From: Oligoflexus tunisiensis
Lineage (GTDB): Bacteria; Bdellovibrionota_B; Oligoflexia; Oligoflexales; Oligoflexaceae
Direction of reading: 5' to 3'
Length of the DNA stretch: 64,000 bases
Assembly: GCF_001748245.1 (NCBI RefSeq)
Contig: NZ_BDFO01000001.1
Coordinates: 235,740-299,739, forward strand
The position numbers and the translations under genes are program-made. This document shows positions 8,591 to 16,551 of this stretch, one piece after another. The notes under the pieces were generated by a model. That model was not told where the DNA came from, searched no databases, and saw only the letters and a program-made list of their open reading frames with translations. Each line of letters opens with the position of its first letter. Positions within the stretch are counted from its first letter, which is position 1.

Positions 8591-10123
8591 ATGGGCTTTG
8601 AAGCTTTCTTTCAGGCGCTCCAGGAACGACGATTTCCCCTGGAATTTCCGGGGCATTTCATCGGTGGCGAATGGTGCCTCGACTCCAAGTCCGAGGTATT
8701 ACAGGGATCTTTCAATCCCTCCAGTGGTGACGCCATCGTCAAAGTTCTCGTCAGCCGGAAACTTGTGGAATCGGCCGTGGACGCGGCCGACCTGGCCCAA
8801 AAGGAATTGGCCGCCCTGTCGATGGAAAAGCGTCTGGAGTACCTGGCGCGCCTCAGGCAGGTGATTACGGACTATCGTAACCTGATTATCGATGCCCTCT
8901 GTATTGAGGCTGGCAAACCCCGTTGGGAGGCTCAGGCGGACTTTCATAGCGCCTGCCAGCAGCTCGATGCGGTGTTGGCGGAAAGGGGCCGGATCCGGGA
9001 GGCTCTCCTGGGCCCTGTGCAGCTCGCCTGGCCGGATACAGAATTCAATCTGCAGTCCAATGGCATCACGGTGGCGTTCCTGCCGTTCTCCACGCCGCTG
9101 GCCACCTTTGTCCAAAGCTTTGCCGGGGCCTTGATCGCGGGATCGCCGCTGCTGGCCATGCCGTCGTCTCATGCGGTTCTTTCCGGTGTGCTTTTTGGTT
9201 GTGTGGTTCACCAGCTGGAACTGCCGAAGGGTGCCGTCAATCTTGTGTTTGGCAACTACCAGACCTTTGTCAAAACTCTGCAGGACAAACGTATCCAGGC
9301 GGTGATCTACTCCGGATCCCGCGAGCACTGTGATACGATTCGTCGGGATTACATGGGTCAGATCACGCGGGCCCTGCTTCTGCAATCCGGTGGCAAGAAC
9401 GCTGCGATTATCGACAGCGAGGCGGATATCAAGGAGTCAGTTCGCTGCGTGATGTATGGCGTTATCAAAAATGCGGGTCAACTCAATACCTCGACCAGTC
9501 GGGTTTATATTCATGAATCCCAGATCGAGGATTTCAAAAAGGAAATGATCCGCGTGGTGCGGGCGCTCAGGATCGGTCCTACCGATGGTACTGACAATCC
9601 TCATCTCGGTCCGCTTTACGCTCAGAAGGCTGTGGAGAAGTTTCTGCGCTATCAGACCATGGCCAAGCGTGAGGCTTCGGATACCTGGGTTTGGGGCAAG
9701 GTCCATAACGCGGGGACTGCAGGTTATTTTGTAACGCCCGGTGTGCATTTCTTTGCGGATATGGATTCCAGCAGTTCCTACCAAAGTAACGTGCTGATGT
9801 GTCCGGATGTGGCTGTGTACAGCTACCGCGATGTGGATCAGGCCATACAGGCTGCGAATAATACCGAGGCGTCCCTGGTGACTTCACTCATAGGCCCTGT
9901 GGAACGCACCAAACCCTGGGTCAGTCAGCTGCGGGCTCCCAATGTGCTGCTGAACCTCCCAACGGTGGGGATGGACGTCAATCTTCCGGTCGCCGGGCGC
10001 AAGCTTTGCGGTGATTACCGTCTCAATGGCCTGGGCATCGCTTATTTGCTGGCCTATCCTCAGGCTTGCCAGTCCAGTTCACGCGAGCTGTCAGAATTTG
10101 CCGCCTGGCCGCAATTAGACTGA
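8591..10123 (+). CDS. aldehyde-dehydrogenase-fold protein lacking both catalytic residues
   Basis: The 510 residues cover a full ALDH fold: N-terminal cofactor-binding region, the VIYSGSREHC segment in place of the usual FTGS turn, and an S-G-G-K-N motif. In active ALDHs the nucleophile is the Cys of G-Q-x-C, but this protein reads G296-Q-L-N299. The general-base Glu of E-L-G-G-K is Gln265 (L-Q-S-G-G-K). Both catalytic positions are thus replaced. The start at 8591 is fixed by GGGGGAG 4 bases upstream. Flanking conserved residues (T-S-R-V) show the alignment is not forced. It may be a structural or regulatory pseudoenzyme. A phosphohexomutase follows closely on the same strand. Confidence 0.8.
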   Translation: MGFEAFFQALQERRFPLEFPGHFIGGEWCLDSKSEVLQGSFNPSSGDAIVKVLVSRKLVESAVDAADLAQKELAALSMEKRLEYLARLRQVITDYRNLIIDALCIEAGKPRWEAQADFHSACQQLDAVLAERGRIREALLGPVQLAWPDTEFNLQSNGITVAFLPFSTPLATFVQSFAGALIAGSPLLAMPSSHAVLSGVLFGCVVHQLELPKGAVNLVFGNYQTFVKTLQDKRIQAVIYSGSREHCDTIRRDYMGQITRALLLQSGGKNAAIIDSEADIKESVRCVMYGVIKNAGQLNTSTSRVYIHESQIEDFKKEMIRVVRALRIGPTDGTDNPHLGPLYAQKAVEKFLRYQTMAKREASDTWVWGKVHNAGTAGYFVTPGVHFFADMDSSSSYQSNVLMCPDVAVYSYRDVDQAIQAANNTEASLVTSLIGPVERTKPWVSQLRAPNVLLNLPTVGMDVNLPVAGRKLCGDYRLNGLGIAYLLAYPQACQSSSRELSEFAAWPQLD

Positions 10124-10204
10124 TTGAGCCGGGCATCCTTTTGTGCTTCTATGGCTTTGTGTGCGTTGAGCACCCGTTCCAACGAAGCTAAAAGAGGTGC
10201 CCCC

Positions 10205-11983
10205 TTGCAAGACAATATCCGCAAGCTCGCTCAATATTGGTCGACGTCCCAGGTTTTCGATGAAAAGACCCGCGCGGAAATCGCCGGGCTTCTCAGCAGC
10301 AATAATGAAAAGGAACTCACCGAACGGTTCTATCGGGATCTCGAGTTTGGGACCGGAGGGATGCGCGGCATCCTCGGGGCCGGCTCGGCTCGCATGAACA
10401 TCTATAATGTGCGGAAAGCCAGCCAGGCTTTTGCGGATGAGCTGAATGCGTTTTTCAAAGGGCCTGAAGAGAAGAGGGTCGCGATCTCCTATGACTCCCG
10501 GCATTTTTCCCGCGACTTTGCGGAAGCCACGGCCGGTGTGATGGCGGCCAACGGCATTCGCGCCTATATCACCAGGGAACTGCGCCCGACGCCCATGCTG
10601 TCGTTCATGGTTCGCCACTATCAGTGCAAGGGTGGCGTTTGCGTGACGGCCAGCCACAATCCGCCTGAATACAACGGCTACAAGGTTTATTGGGAAACCG
10701 GCGGGCAGATCGTGCCCCCCCATGATGAGGCGGTGATCCGGCGTTATGCGGCCCTCACCGACTATGAATCGATCCGTTTCATGTCCTTTGCGGAAGGCGT
10801 GAAAAAAGGTTTGATTCATGAAGTGGGAGCCGAGTTCGATGAGATATATTTCAAGGAAGTCGACAAGCTTTCCGTTCGCAAGGAAGGCCGGGAAGGCTTC
10901 AAGATCGTTTATTCCCCTCTGCATGGTACAGGCGCCTATCCGGTGACAGAAGCCCTGAAACGCTGGGGTTTCAAGGATGTGATGGTGGTACCGGAGCAGG
11001 CCAAGCCGGACGGCAATTTCCCGACTGTGAAATACCCGAATCCCGAGGAACCGGAAGCCATGAAGATGGCGATCGACCTCGGCCGCAAGGTCAAGGCCGA
11101 CCTTGTGCTTGGCACCGATCCGGATACCGATCGTATCGGGATCGTCGTGCGGGAAGGGGATGAGTACCGCGTCTTCAACGGCAATCAGATCGGCTCGCTC
11201 CTCGTGGATTTTTATCTCTCAGGTCTCAAGGATGCCGGGCGCATGCCGGCCAATCCTTTGGTTATCAAAACGATCGTGACGACGGATCAGCAGGATGATA
11301 TCGCTCGTTTCTATGGAGCCACCTGCGAGGAAACGCTGACCGGCTTCAAGTGGATCTGTCAGCTCGTGGATGATATCGAGAAAGGTCGCAGCAAACCCTA
11401 TCGCCAGTATGTATGCGGTGGCGAGGAGAGCTATGGATTCCTTGCTGGCACGTTTGTGCGGGATAAGGATGCCGTGAGCGCCTGCTGTATCGCGGCCGAG
11501 ATGGTGGCTTATTACAAGGCCCAGGGCAAAACGCTGAGCATGGTGCTCGATGAGCTTTATTTGCGCCACGGCGTTTATCTGGAGTCGCTGGCCACCCTCA
11601 CGTTGCCTGGCAAGGAAGGGGCGGATCGCATCCGCCAGATGATGGAACACCTGCGTTCCGATCCGCCGCGGGAAATCGCCGGCTCGGAGGTCCGTATTTT
11701 GCGTGATGTGGATGCGCAAACGGAAACAAGCTTTGATAAAGGCAAGGCCACGACCAAACCCTATGATTTACCGCGTTCCAACGTCCTGCAGTTCGTGCTG
11801 GCGGATGGATCGAAGGTCAGTGCCCGCCCCTCGGGAACGGAACCCAAAATCAAATTCTATTTTTCGGTGCATGAAAGCCTAAGCAAGACGGCTTCCCCGG
11901 CTGAGTTATCATCAGCCAAGGGCCGCTGTGCCAAACGGTTGACGGAGCTTGAAGCGGCGTTCAACGCGATGGCCAGGTCCTGA
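10205..11983 (+). CDS. phosphoglucomutase/phosphomannomutase (PgcA-like)
   Basis: The enzyme converts hexose 1-phosphates and 6-phosphates through a phosphoserine. Motifs in order: F-G-T-G-G-M-R-G (substrate loop), T-A-S150-H-N-P-P-E-Y-N-G (phosphoserine), D-P-D-T-D-R (metal), G-G-E-E-S-Y-G-F (sugar specificity) and R-P-S-G-T-E-P-K (phosphate grip). The size of about 592 residues and the N-terminus match the larger Firmicute PgcA branch rather than the short ManB type. The TTG at 10205, preceded by AGAGGTG, fits family N-termini. An ATG at 10151 or the first codon after the upstream stop would only add unrelated residues. It likely supplies sugar phosphates for envelope polysaccharides or glycogen. 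Confidence 0.9.
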   Translation: MQDNIRKLAQYWSTSQVFDEKTRAEIAGLLSSNNEKELTERFYRDLEFGTGGMRGILGAGSARMNIYNVRKASQAFADELNAFFKGPEEKRVAISYDSRHFSRDFAEATAGVMAANGIRAYITRELRPTPMLSFMVRHYQCKGGVCVTASHNPPEYNGYKVYWETGGQIVPPHDEAVIRRYAALTDYESIRFMSFAEGVKKGLIHEVGAEFDEIYFKEVDKLSVRKEGREGFKIVYSPLHGTGAYPVTEALKRWGFKDVMVVPEQAKPDGNFPTVKYPNPEEPEAMKMAIDLGRKVKADLVLGTDPDTDRIGIVVREGDEYRVFNGNQIGSLLVDFYLSGLKDAGRMPANPLVIKTIVTTDQQDDIARFYGATCEETLTGFKWICQLVDDIEKGRSKPYRQYVCGGEESYGFLAGTFVRDKDAVSACCIAAEMVAYYKAQGKTLSMVLDELYLRHGVYLESLATLTLPGKEGADRIRQMMEHLRSDPPREIAGSEVRILRDVDAQTETSFDKGKATTKPYDLPRSNVLQFVLADGSKVSARPSGTEPKIKFYFSVHESLSKTASPAELSSAKGRCAKRLTELEAAFNAMARS

Positions 11984-12103
11984 GGAAGCGGACTTATACG
12001 GCGAGGCTCAAGTTTTTTCGGTTTTTTTCCGATAGGCCACAATCGAAAGCCCGGAGCCCGTTTGCGGTTCCAGGCGAGCCCTATCCTTTGTCCGCGCCAG
12101 CCA

Positions 12104-12112
12104 TGGTACAAT
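12104..12112 (+). promoter_or_regulatory. candidate extended -10 promoter
   Basis: TGGTACAAT gives an extended -10 (TG-N-TACAAT, 5 of 6 bases of the consensus hexamer), 106 bases before the outer-membrane protein ATG at 12218. The -35 region is poor. Two imperfect copies of a 27-28-base repeat lie just downstream, between this site and the gene. Prediction only. Confidence 0.3.
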
Positions 12113-12139
12113 AGCAGGTAATAAGCGATTGATAGCGCC

Positions 12140-12205
12140 CAGCCTGCGTGGTTTTGCGTGCTGACAGAAATAGGGCTCAGCCTTCGCGGCTTTGCGTCCC
12201 TGACA
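12140..12205 (+). repeat. two imperfect 27/28-bp direct repeats in a 5' leader
   Basis: Copy 1 (12140-12166) and copy 2 (12178-12205) share CAGCCT-CG-GG-TTTGCGT-CTGACA with about five differences and one inserted base. They are offset by 38 bases and end 12 bases before the ATG of the outer-membrane protein gene, so the second touches the ribosome-site region. They could be paired operator or RNA-control elements, or a simple local duplication. Confidence 0.55.
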
Positions 12206-12217
12206 AGGAAGGCTTCC

Positions 12218-13090
12218 ATGAAGAAACTTGTGCTTTTGATTGGTCTGGTATGTGCCGCGCCGAACGCATGGGCCGATTATCGAAAAGCCACCGAAGGCCG
12301 GGACGTGGTGATGAACAAGCTTTATCCCAAGTCCGAACGCTTCGAACTCGGGCTGCCCGCGGTTGGTTTCGTCATGAACCAATCCTATGTGAATACCTTC
12401 CTTCTGGGCGCTGATGTCTCCTATTTCCTGAATGAAACCCTTGGTTTTTCTTTTGTGATTAACCAGGGTGTGAACGAGGACAAGGCGGAGCGCACTTGTA
12501 TTGAAAACTTTTATTATGATCCCAGCAATGAAGTGGGCGTGGCCTGCGGGAATGATAACCTGAAGGCGGCGGATAAAAATAACGATCAGTTTCCGCGTTT
12601 TGGGCCTGCCTATGTTCCCATCCGCGAGATTCAGCAGATGCTGATTGCCAATGCGATCTGGACGCCGGTATACGGCAAGCAGCTGTTCAGCCTCGGGGGG
12701 ACGACGAGTTACTTTGATTTGTTTTTGGAACTGGGTGTGGGTCTGGCTCAATCCCAGTTTTTTAAGAAGCAGGAAGTGCTGAAAAACGGCAACCTGCCGC
12801 GTGGTGTGTATATTGATCCCACGGATCCCAACAATGATCCGGCTCAGGCGTCGGCAAATAATAACAAGATTGGGGCCCTGCCTGATACCCCGCAGTTTTA
12901 TGGGAAGGCGGGCCGCCCGGCTGTGCGTAACGACAGCAACCCGCTTTTGAATCTTGGTCTGGGTCAGAAGTTTCACTTTGGCCGCATGTTTCACTTCAAG
13001 GTTTATGTGCGGAATATGACCTTGCTGGCGACGGACCAGGGGTTTGAGAACCTTTTTGCGCTTTATGGTGGGATTGGTTTTCGGTTCTGA
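12218..13090 (+). CDS. outer-membrane beta-barrel protein (OMP_myx_plus-like)
   Basis: The 290-residue protein has a clear signal peptide (M-K-K-L-V-L-L-I-G-L..., cleavage after A-W-A). Amphipathic strands follow, and it ends in the aromatic GGIGFRF typical of outer-membrane barrels. The segment V-V-M-N-K-L-Y-P-K-S-E-R-F-E-L resembles the start of the outer-membrane beta-barrel family found in myxobacteria and Bdellovibrio-type organisms. AAGGAAGG stands before the ATG. Two cysteines (C-I-E-N, V-A-C-G) could pair in an extracellular loop. Other members are linked to gliding or envelope complexes in some species, but no partner is visible here. Confidence 0.75.
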   Translation: MKKLVLLIGLVCAAPNAWADYRKATEGRDVVMNKLYPKSERFELGLPAVGFVMNQSYVNTFLLGADVSYFLNETLGFSFVINQGVNEDKAERTCIENFYYDPSNEVGVACGNDNLKAADKNNDQFPRFGPAYVPIREIQQMLIANAIWTPVYGKQLFSLGGTTSYFDLFLELGVGLAQSQFFKKQEVLKNGNLPRGVYIDPTDPNNDPAQASANNNKIGALPDTPQFYGKAGRPAVRNDSNPLLNLGLGQKFHFGRMFHFKVYVRNMTLLATDQGFENLFALYGGIGFRF

Positions 13091-13178
13091 GATTGTCTGA
13101 TTTGTCTTGCGGTTCCTGCATGCCTCACTATGATAGCTGCTTTCGATAAGGATTAACTTATCTTAAGTGGCGGAAATC

Positions 13179-13524
13179 ATGAAATATTTCTACTTAATAA
13201 GCCTTATTCTCAGCAGCCTGAACGGTCCCTCTTTCGCGGGGGATCGAACAAAGCCTTTTCTGAATGAAGGCGAGACCCTTAAATTCATCGCATGATGTCC
13301 GATACAATGCGGTGCAACTTGTGAATCGCGTGGTTTCCGCAGTTGCGAAGAAATCCGGAGGCTCATGTCGGCTCACGGCAGACGTGATGAGTATTCAGAA
13401 AAGTTCCTGCGCAAGCCTTGGTGGTGTGGATCTCTGTGTGCTCGGTGGCCGGACTGCTGGTTATTATGTTGTCACTGCCGATTCGGCTGGCGGTGCGTTT
13501 GTTACTTTTATTCGCTTCGATTGA
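13179..13524 (+). pseudogene. small secreted protein gene split by a frameshift
   Basis: The first frame (13179-13295) encodes a 38-residue peptide with a good signal sequence (M-K-Y-F-Y-L-I-S-L-I-L, cleavage after S-F-A) and then stops. The next frame (open to the stop ending at 13524) continues with a well-composed sequence: H-D-V-R-Y-N-A-V-Q-L-V-N-R-V-V, three Cys, and V-V-T-A-D-S-A-G-G-A-F-V-T-F-I-R-F. Joining them by skipping one base near 13285-13297 gives about 115 residues, a believable secreted protein. Either the gene is inactivated by one extra base, or the read has an error, or the frames are joined by recoding. No family is recognised. Confidence 0.5.
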
Positions 13525-13670
13525 TCATCTCATATTCCTGTCTGAATACGGCTCATGCGAGCTCCTGACAGCAAATCTGATGGCGGCCATCCTGAGGAAA
13601 TTCCCGGCTCCCCTCTTGCTGCCTCAAAACTTTCAAGACAGATTTAGCGGACGGACTCGCTGCTCTCTGA

Positions 13671-14057
13671 TTATCCGTAGTCTTTAATCTCAGTCGTTCG
13701 GTATCGCTTCGCCAGTATATTTCTTATGCCCGCCTCGATATCGGGCAGTTCGTCGTTGATATATTTCCAGATGATGTTCGGGTCTATTGAAAAATAGTTA
13801 TGCGATGAGCGGTTCCGGATGGCTCGGACCTCTGCCCATGGTATATCGATGAATTTTTTCGTTATGTTATCCTGATCGTCATTAACAAGCTGCGACACCG
13901 TCTCGCCTAGGAGGTCTATTTGTTTCATGATGGCATCGTAATTTAGACGCTTTTCAAAAAACTCTTTCTGTGATGTCTCAGATAAATAGTGAGAGATGCG
14001 CACCATGTGTTGAACCATTTTCACTAGGTGTGGATGCGAACTTTTAGCCTTCAACAT
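13671..14057 (-). CDS. hepT: HepT-like HEPN ribonuclease toxin
   Basis: The 128-residue all-helical protein carries the HEPN catalytic motif R-x4-H-x-Y as R81-N-R-S-S-H86-N-Y88. HepT toxins are ribonucleases neutralised by an MNT nucleotidyltransferase that AMPylates the motif tyrosine. The ATG at 14057 overlaps the end of the HTH-MNT gene by 14 nt, and AGGAGG inside that gene lies 9 bases before it, so the two are coupled. The preceding TTG is less likely. Base composition is AT-richer than the flanks, which suggests transfer. The assignment rests on motif plus partner. Confidence 0.88.
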   Translation of the reverse strand: MLKAKSSHPHLVKMVQHMVRISHYLSETSQKEFFEKRLNYDAIMKQIDLLGETVSQLVNDDQDNITKKFIDIPWAEVRAIRNRSSHNYFSIDPNIIWKYINDELPDIEAGIRNILAKRYRTTEIKDYG

Positions 14058-14643
14058 CAATGAAATCCTCCTCGGCCGATGCCCGGATCTCTGGTGCTAT
14101 TTCATTTTCCATAACGATATCGGTTTTTTTATTGCCGAGGACCTCCTCGAATATTTTCTCGATCCGAACAATTTCCTTGAAAGTTAGAGAACGGGAAGGG
14201 GTGAGAAGGATATCAACATCGGAATCCTCCCTGGCCTCCCCACGCGCATAGGACCCAAAAAGCATCATGCGCTGAATTCCATAGGGTTTCGATATTGCGG
14301 CCCGAATTGATTTGAGCTTTTCCATAAGCTCATCCCTTGGAATAATTCTGTCGCTGTACGAGGAGATGGAGGTGTTTTCCACAGTCGAAAGTGCAAGGGC
14401 AAAATAGGCCAGGATTCGCTTGAGCGAACCGACGTTGACGTGATCCTCCTCGCCCTGTTCAACTTGCCTAATTGCTTTCAAAGAGACTCCGGCAAGCTCG
14501 CCCATGGCCTTCTGAGTAAGGCCGGCCTCTTTTCGTTTTTCCTTAATAATCGCACCGAGATGGGTTTTGGCCTTACCCAGGCGAGGAAAGGTTGGCGTTG
14601 AATTTATTGGATTTTCTTCGCTTGAGCTCATCAAGACACCCAT
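14044..14643 (-). CDS. mntA: HTH-MNT fusion: XRE repressor plus MntA-type antitoxin
   Basis: The 199 residues contain an XRE helix-turn-helix (about 32-85; G-L-T-Q-K-A-M-G-E-L-A-G-V-S-L-K-A-I). An MNT nucleotidyltransferase domain follows, with the perfect G-S-x10-D-x-D signature (G130-S131...D142-V-D144) and a third Asp in K-T-D175-I-V. MntA AMPylates HepT and so blocks the toxin. The fused HTH implies the antitoxin also represses its own promoter; matching dyads lie directly upstream. I chose the ATG at 14643, preceded by AGGGA; the longer GTG frame would read through the first operator. An ATG at 14631 is also possible. It lies first in the pair, with hepT second. Confidence 0.88.
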   Translation of the reverse strand: MGVLMSSSEENPINSTPTFPRLGKAKTHLGAIIKEKRKEAGLTQKAMGELAGVSLKAIRQVEQGEEDHVNVGSLKRILAYFALALSTVENTSISSYSDRIIPRDELMEKLKSIRAAISKPYGIQRMMLFGSYARGEAREDSDVDILLTPSRSLTFKEIVRIEKIFEEVLGNKKTDIVMENEIAPEIRASAEEDFIDVEG

Positions 14644-14668
14644 TATTATCCCTATTCGGTATAATAAT
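14642..14668. promoter_or_regulatory. palindromic operator O1 of the HTH-MNT/HepT pair
   Basis: Perfect 8-base arms ATTATTAT and ATAATAAT flank an inner C-C-x-A-x-T-x-G-G dyad, 27 bases in all. It lies over the ribosome site and start codon of the HTH-MNT gene. The core TCCCTATTCGG is shared with O2. Binding by the HTH domain here would block both transcription and initiation; the protein-DNA link is inferred. Confidence 0.65.
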
Positions 14669-14694
14669 ATTTTTCCTTGAGGCACGCAAGCATC

Positions 14695-14717
14695 TATTAT
14701 CCCTATAGGGTATAATA
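14695..14717. promoter_or_regulatory. palindromic operator O2 with perfect CCCTATAGGG core
   Basis: TATTAT, the perfect palindrome CCCTATAGGG (14701-14710), then T and ATAATA. It is a second copy of the O1 type, 53 bases upstream. On the minus strand TTAAGG and GATAAT lie 18 bases apart around the core, a plausible -35/-10 pair, so O2 would sit between the promoter boxes. A third half-site, GGTATAGGGA, lies at 14739-14748. Confidence 0.65.
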
Positions 14718-14883
14718 ACCCTTAATTCTTCAAAAGCAGGTATAGGGAGCACAATTTGCGGGAAGCTTTTGTTATAAGTGCATTCTTGAAGTCCAAGACG
14801 TGCTGGACCACCCTTTGAATTTTCGACACTGATAGTTCCAGCTCGACTGAACATATCGCAAAGATTGAATTCATGGAGATCAT

Positions 14884-16419
14884 ATGAGATTGGCTGCAGG
14901 CTTGCTATGCATGATGCTGCTTTCGTGTTCGAAAGGCTCTAGCAGGCCGTCGGGAGGTTGCTTTGCAGAACTCAGTGATGAGGTCATCAACGATTCGGCC
15001 GGTCTTACGACTGAAATGCTTAAATTGACTCGAACGCAAGGAGAGATCGGGACGACCGTCAAAAATCTCGTTGAGGCCGTCACCTCAGGGATTGGGAAAG
15101 GGCTCAAGGAAGGAACCGGGACGGTGACAATTGCCTCGGGGTGGACGCATGACAGTGGCGTTTATAGTTTTTCAACCAAAGGCGATCGAAGCTTTACCTT
15201 GCGAGTCCGCTTCTTTGAAGAAACAGGGACGCAAATAACGACTGACCTGTTTGACCTTTCGAACTTCCTTGTGGAACCGACAATTACTGCTGTCAGCGGG
15301 GATGTTATTTCCATCGCTTACCAAAGCCGGGGTGTTCTGGCTCATCTTATCGGTTTCAATGGGAATACGCCCAATCCGTATGTCACGAGCAGCTCGATTT
15401 TCACGAAATCGCTCACGGATGCTCTATCTTCCATCGAGATAGAAGTGGAATTCGAAGCGGCATCTGAAACTGATGGCAGACAAGTCAGTATCTCAGAAGC
15501 TACGGAAAGACAGACGTTGATCAGCTTTGTGGCCAAGCCAAATCTGGATTTCAAGGTCAATGGCGGACAGGGGAGTTGGGAAAGCAAAGGCCAGATTCTC
15601 AGTCTCGACAGCTGGAACATCCAGCCATCCTTGGCTGCCTTCGGCTTAACAGGAAAGGCTCTATTCTCCGTAACGGGGGATGCGACTTTGGGAGATTTCA
15701 AAGGAGAAATTGATTACGGTTCGGAGCTGGCGAGCGCCATGACCGTGCCCAAACTTAACCTCTTATGCCCTGATGATAGTCTTGCCATGGCGACGGAGTC
15801 GCCGATTCTGAGCGAACTCGGATCCATATTCCCAAACTCAGCGAGGAAAGATTTTTCGAAGATCAGCGAACGCTACGCGACACAAACCATCGAATGTGAC
15901 AACCCCGATGATCTTCAAACCTGTATCATCAATGCAGCGAAGGCGATCTCTAACGGGGAATCTCTCTCGCTGGACGTTGCTCTCGTGCTGGATGTTTCCG
16001 GCTCCATGTTCAATGAGATGGATTATATCAAGGAAAAGGCTATCGACATCGCTACACGGCTGAGTCAGGAGAAATCCTCAACCGATTCACGGCTAGGTCT
16101 TGTGGTATTCAGCGATATTGTCGATCCTTATATCAGCAAGGTTGAATCACCTTTGGAAGCTGACTCTGCGGTGTACCAAGCCAGAATCCGGGACGTGAAA
16201 TTGTTGGGTGGCGGGGATTTTCCTGAAGCTCACCTGGATGGCGTAACGATGGCCATTGAGGAGCTTGACTGGCGAAGCAGCGCTGATCTTAGGCTAATCG
16301 TCCTCATCAGCGATGCCACGTTTAAAAACCCTTCGCCCGGGGGTGTGAGCCTCGAGTCCGTCTTCGAGAAGGCTCTCGGTAGGAGCATCCTTATAGCGCC
16401 GATCCTGATGGGATACTGA
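14884..16419 (+). CDS. lipoprotein with C-terminal von Willebrand A domain
   Basis: The 511-residue protein has a lipobox (L-L-S-C15) after a short signal. It continues with a beta-rich region of unknown family (about 30-330) and ends in a VWA domain (about 362-511). The MIDAS metal motif is D370-V-S-G-S374, and the G-G-G-D-F-P-E-A segment carries the usual later site. VWA domains bind partner proteins through a metal ion. GGAG precedes the ATG by 8 bases. It points away from the toxin-antitoxin pair and may belong to the same accessory patch. A peptide-binding or surface-adhesion role is possible, but unproven. Confidence 0.8.
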   Translation: MRLAAGLLCMMLLSCSKGSSRPSGGCFAELSDEVINDSAGLTTEMLKLTRTQGEIGTTVKNLVEAVTSGIGKGLKEGTGTVTIASGWTHDSGVYSFSTKGDRSFTLRVRFFEETGTQITTDLFDLSNFLVEPTITAVSGDVISIAYQSRGVLAHLIGFNGNTPNPYVTSSSIFTKSLTDALSSIEIEVEFEAASETDGRQVSISEATERQTLISFVAKPNLDFKVNGGQGSWESKGQILSLDSWNIQPSLAAFGLTGKALFSVTGDATLGDFKGEIDYGSELASAMTVPKLNLLCPDDSLAMATESPILSELGSIFPNSARKDFSKISERYATQTIECDNPDDLQTCIINAAKAISNGESLSLDVALVLDVSGSMFNEMDYIKEKAIDIATRLSQEKSSTDSRLGLVVFSDIVDPYISKVESPLEADSAVYQARIRDVKLLGGGDFPEAHLDGVTMAIEELDWRSSADLRLIVLISDATFKNPSPGGVSLESVFEKALGRSILIAPILMGY

Positions 16420-16463
16420 ATTTTTTATACTGTTTCATTGGTCGACAGTGCTCAGAGCTCCGA

Positions 16464-16511
16464 AAAAAACACCTCACACTTCTTTACAGAAAGTGGAGGT
16501 GTTGATTTTTC
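16464..16511. terminator. bidirectional terminator between VWA gene and ssb
   Basis: A stem AACACCTC-ACACTT / AAAGTG-GAGGTGTT with an 8-base loop has an A-run on its left (the T-run for ssb, transcribed leftward) and GATTTTT on its right (for the VWA gene). Placement between two convergent gene ends fits a two-way terminator. Confidence 0.7.
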
Positions 16512-16551
16512 AAGAAATTTTCCTATCTTGAATTCAGTATTCCGTTCTCAA

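Noticed and set aside
12008..12994. 328-residue minus-strand frame across the outer-membrane protein gene
   Set aside because: Opposite a gene with signal peptide, ribosome site and barrel-type C-terminus; the frame itself shows no motif.
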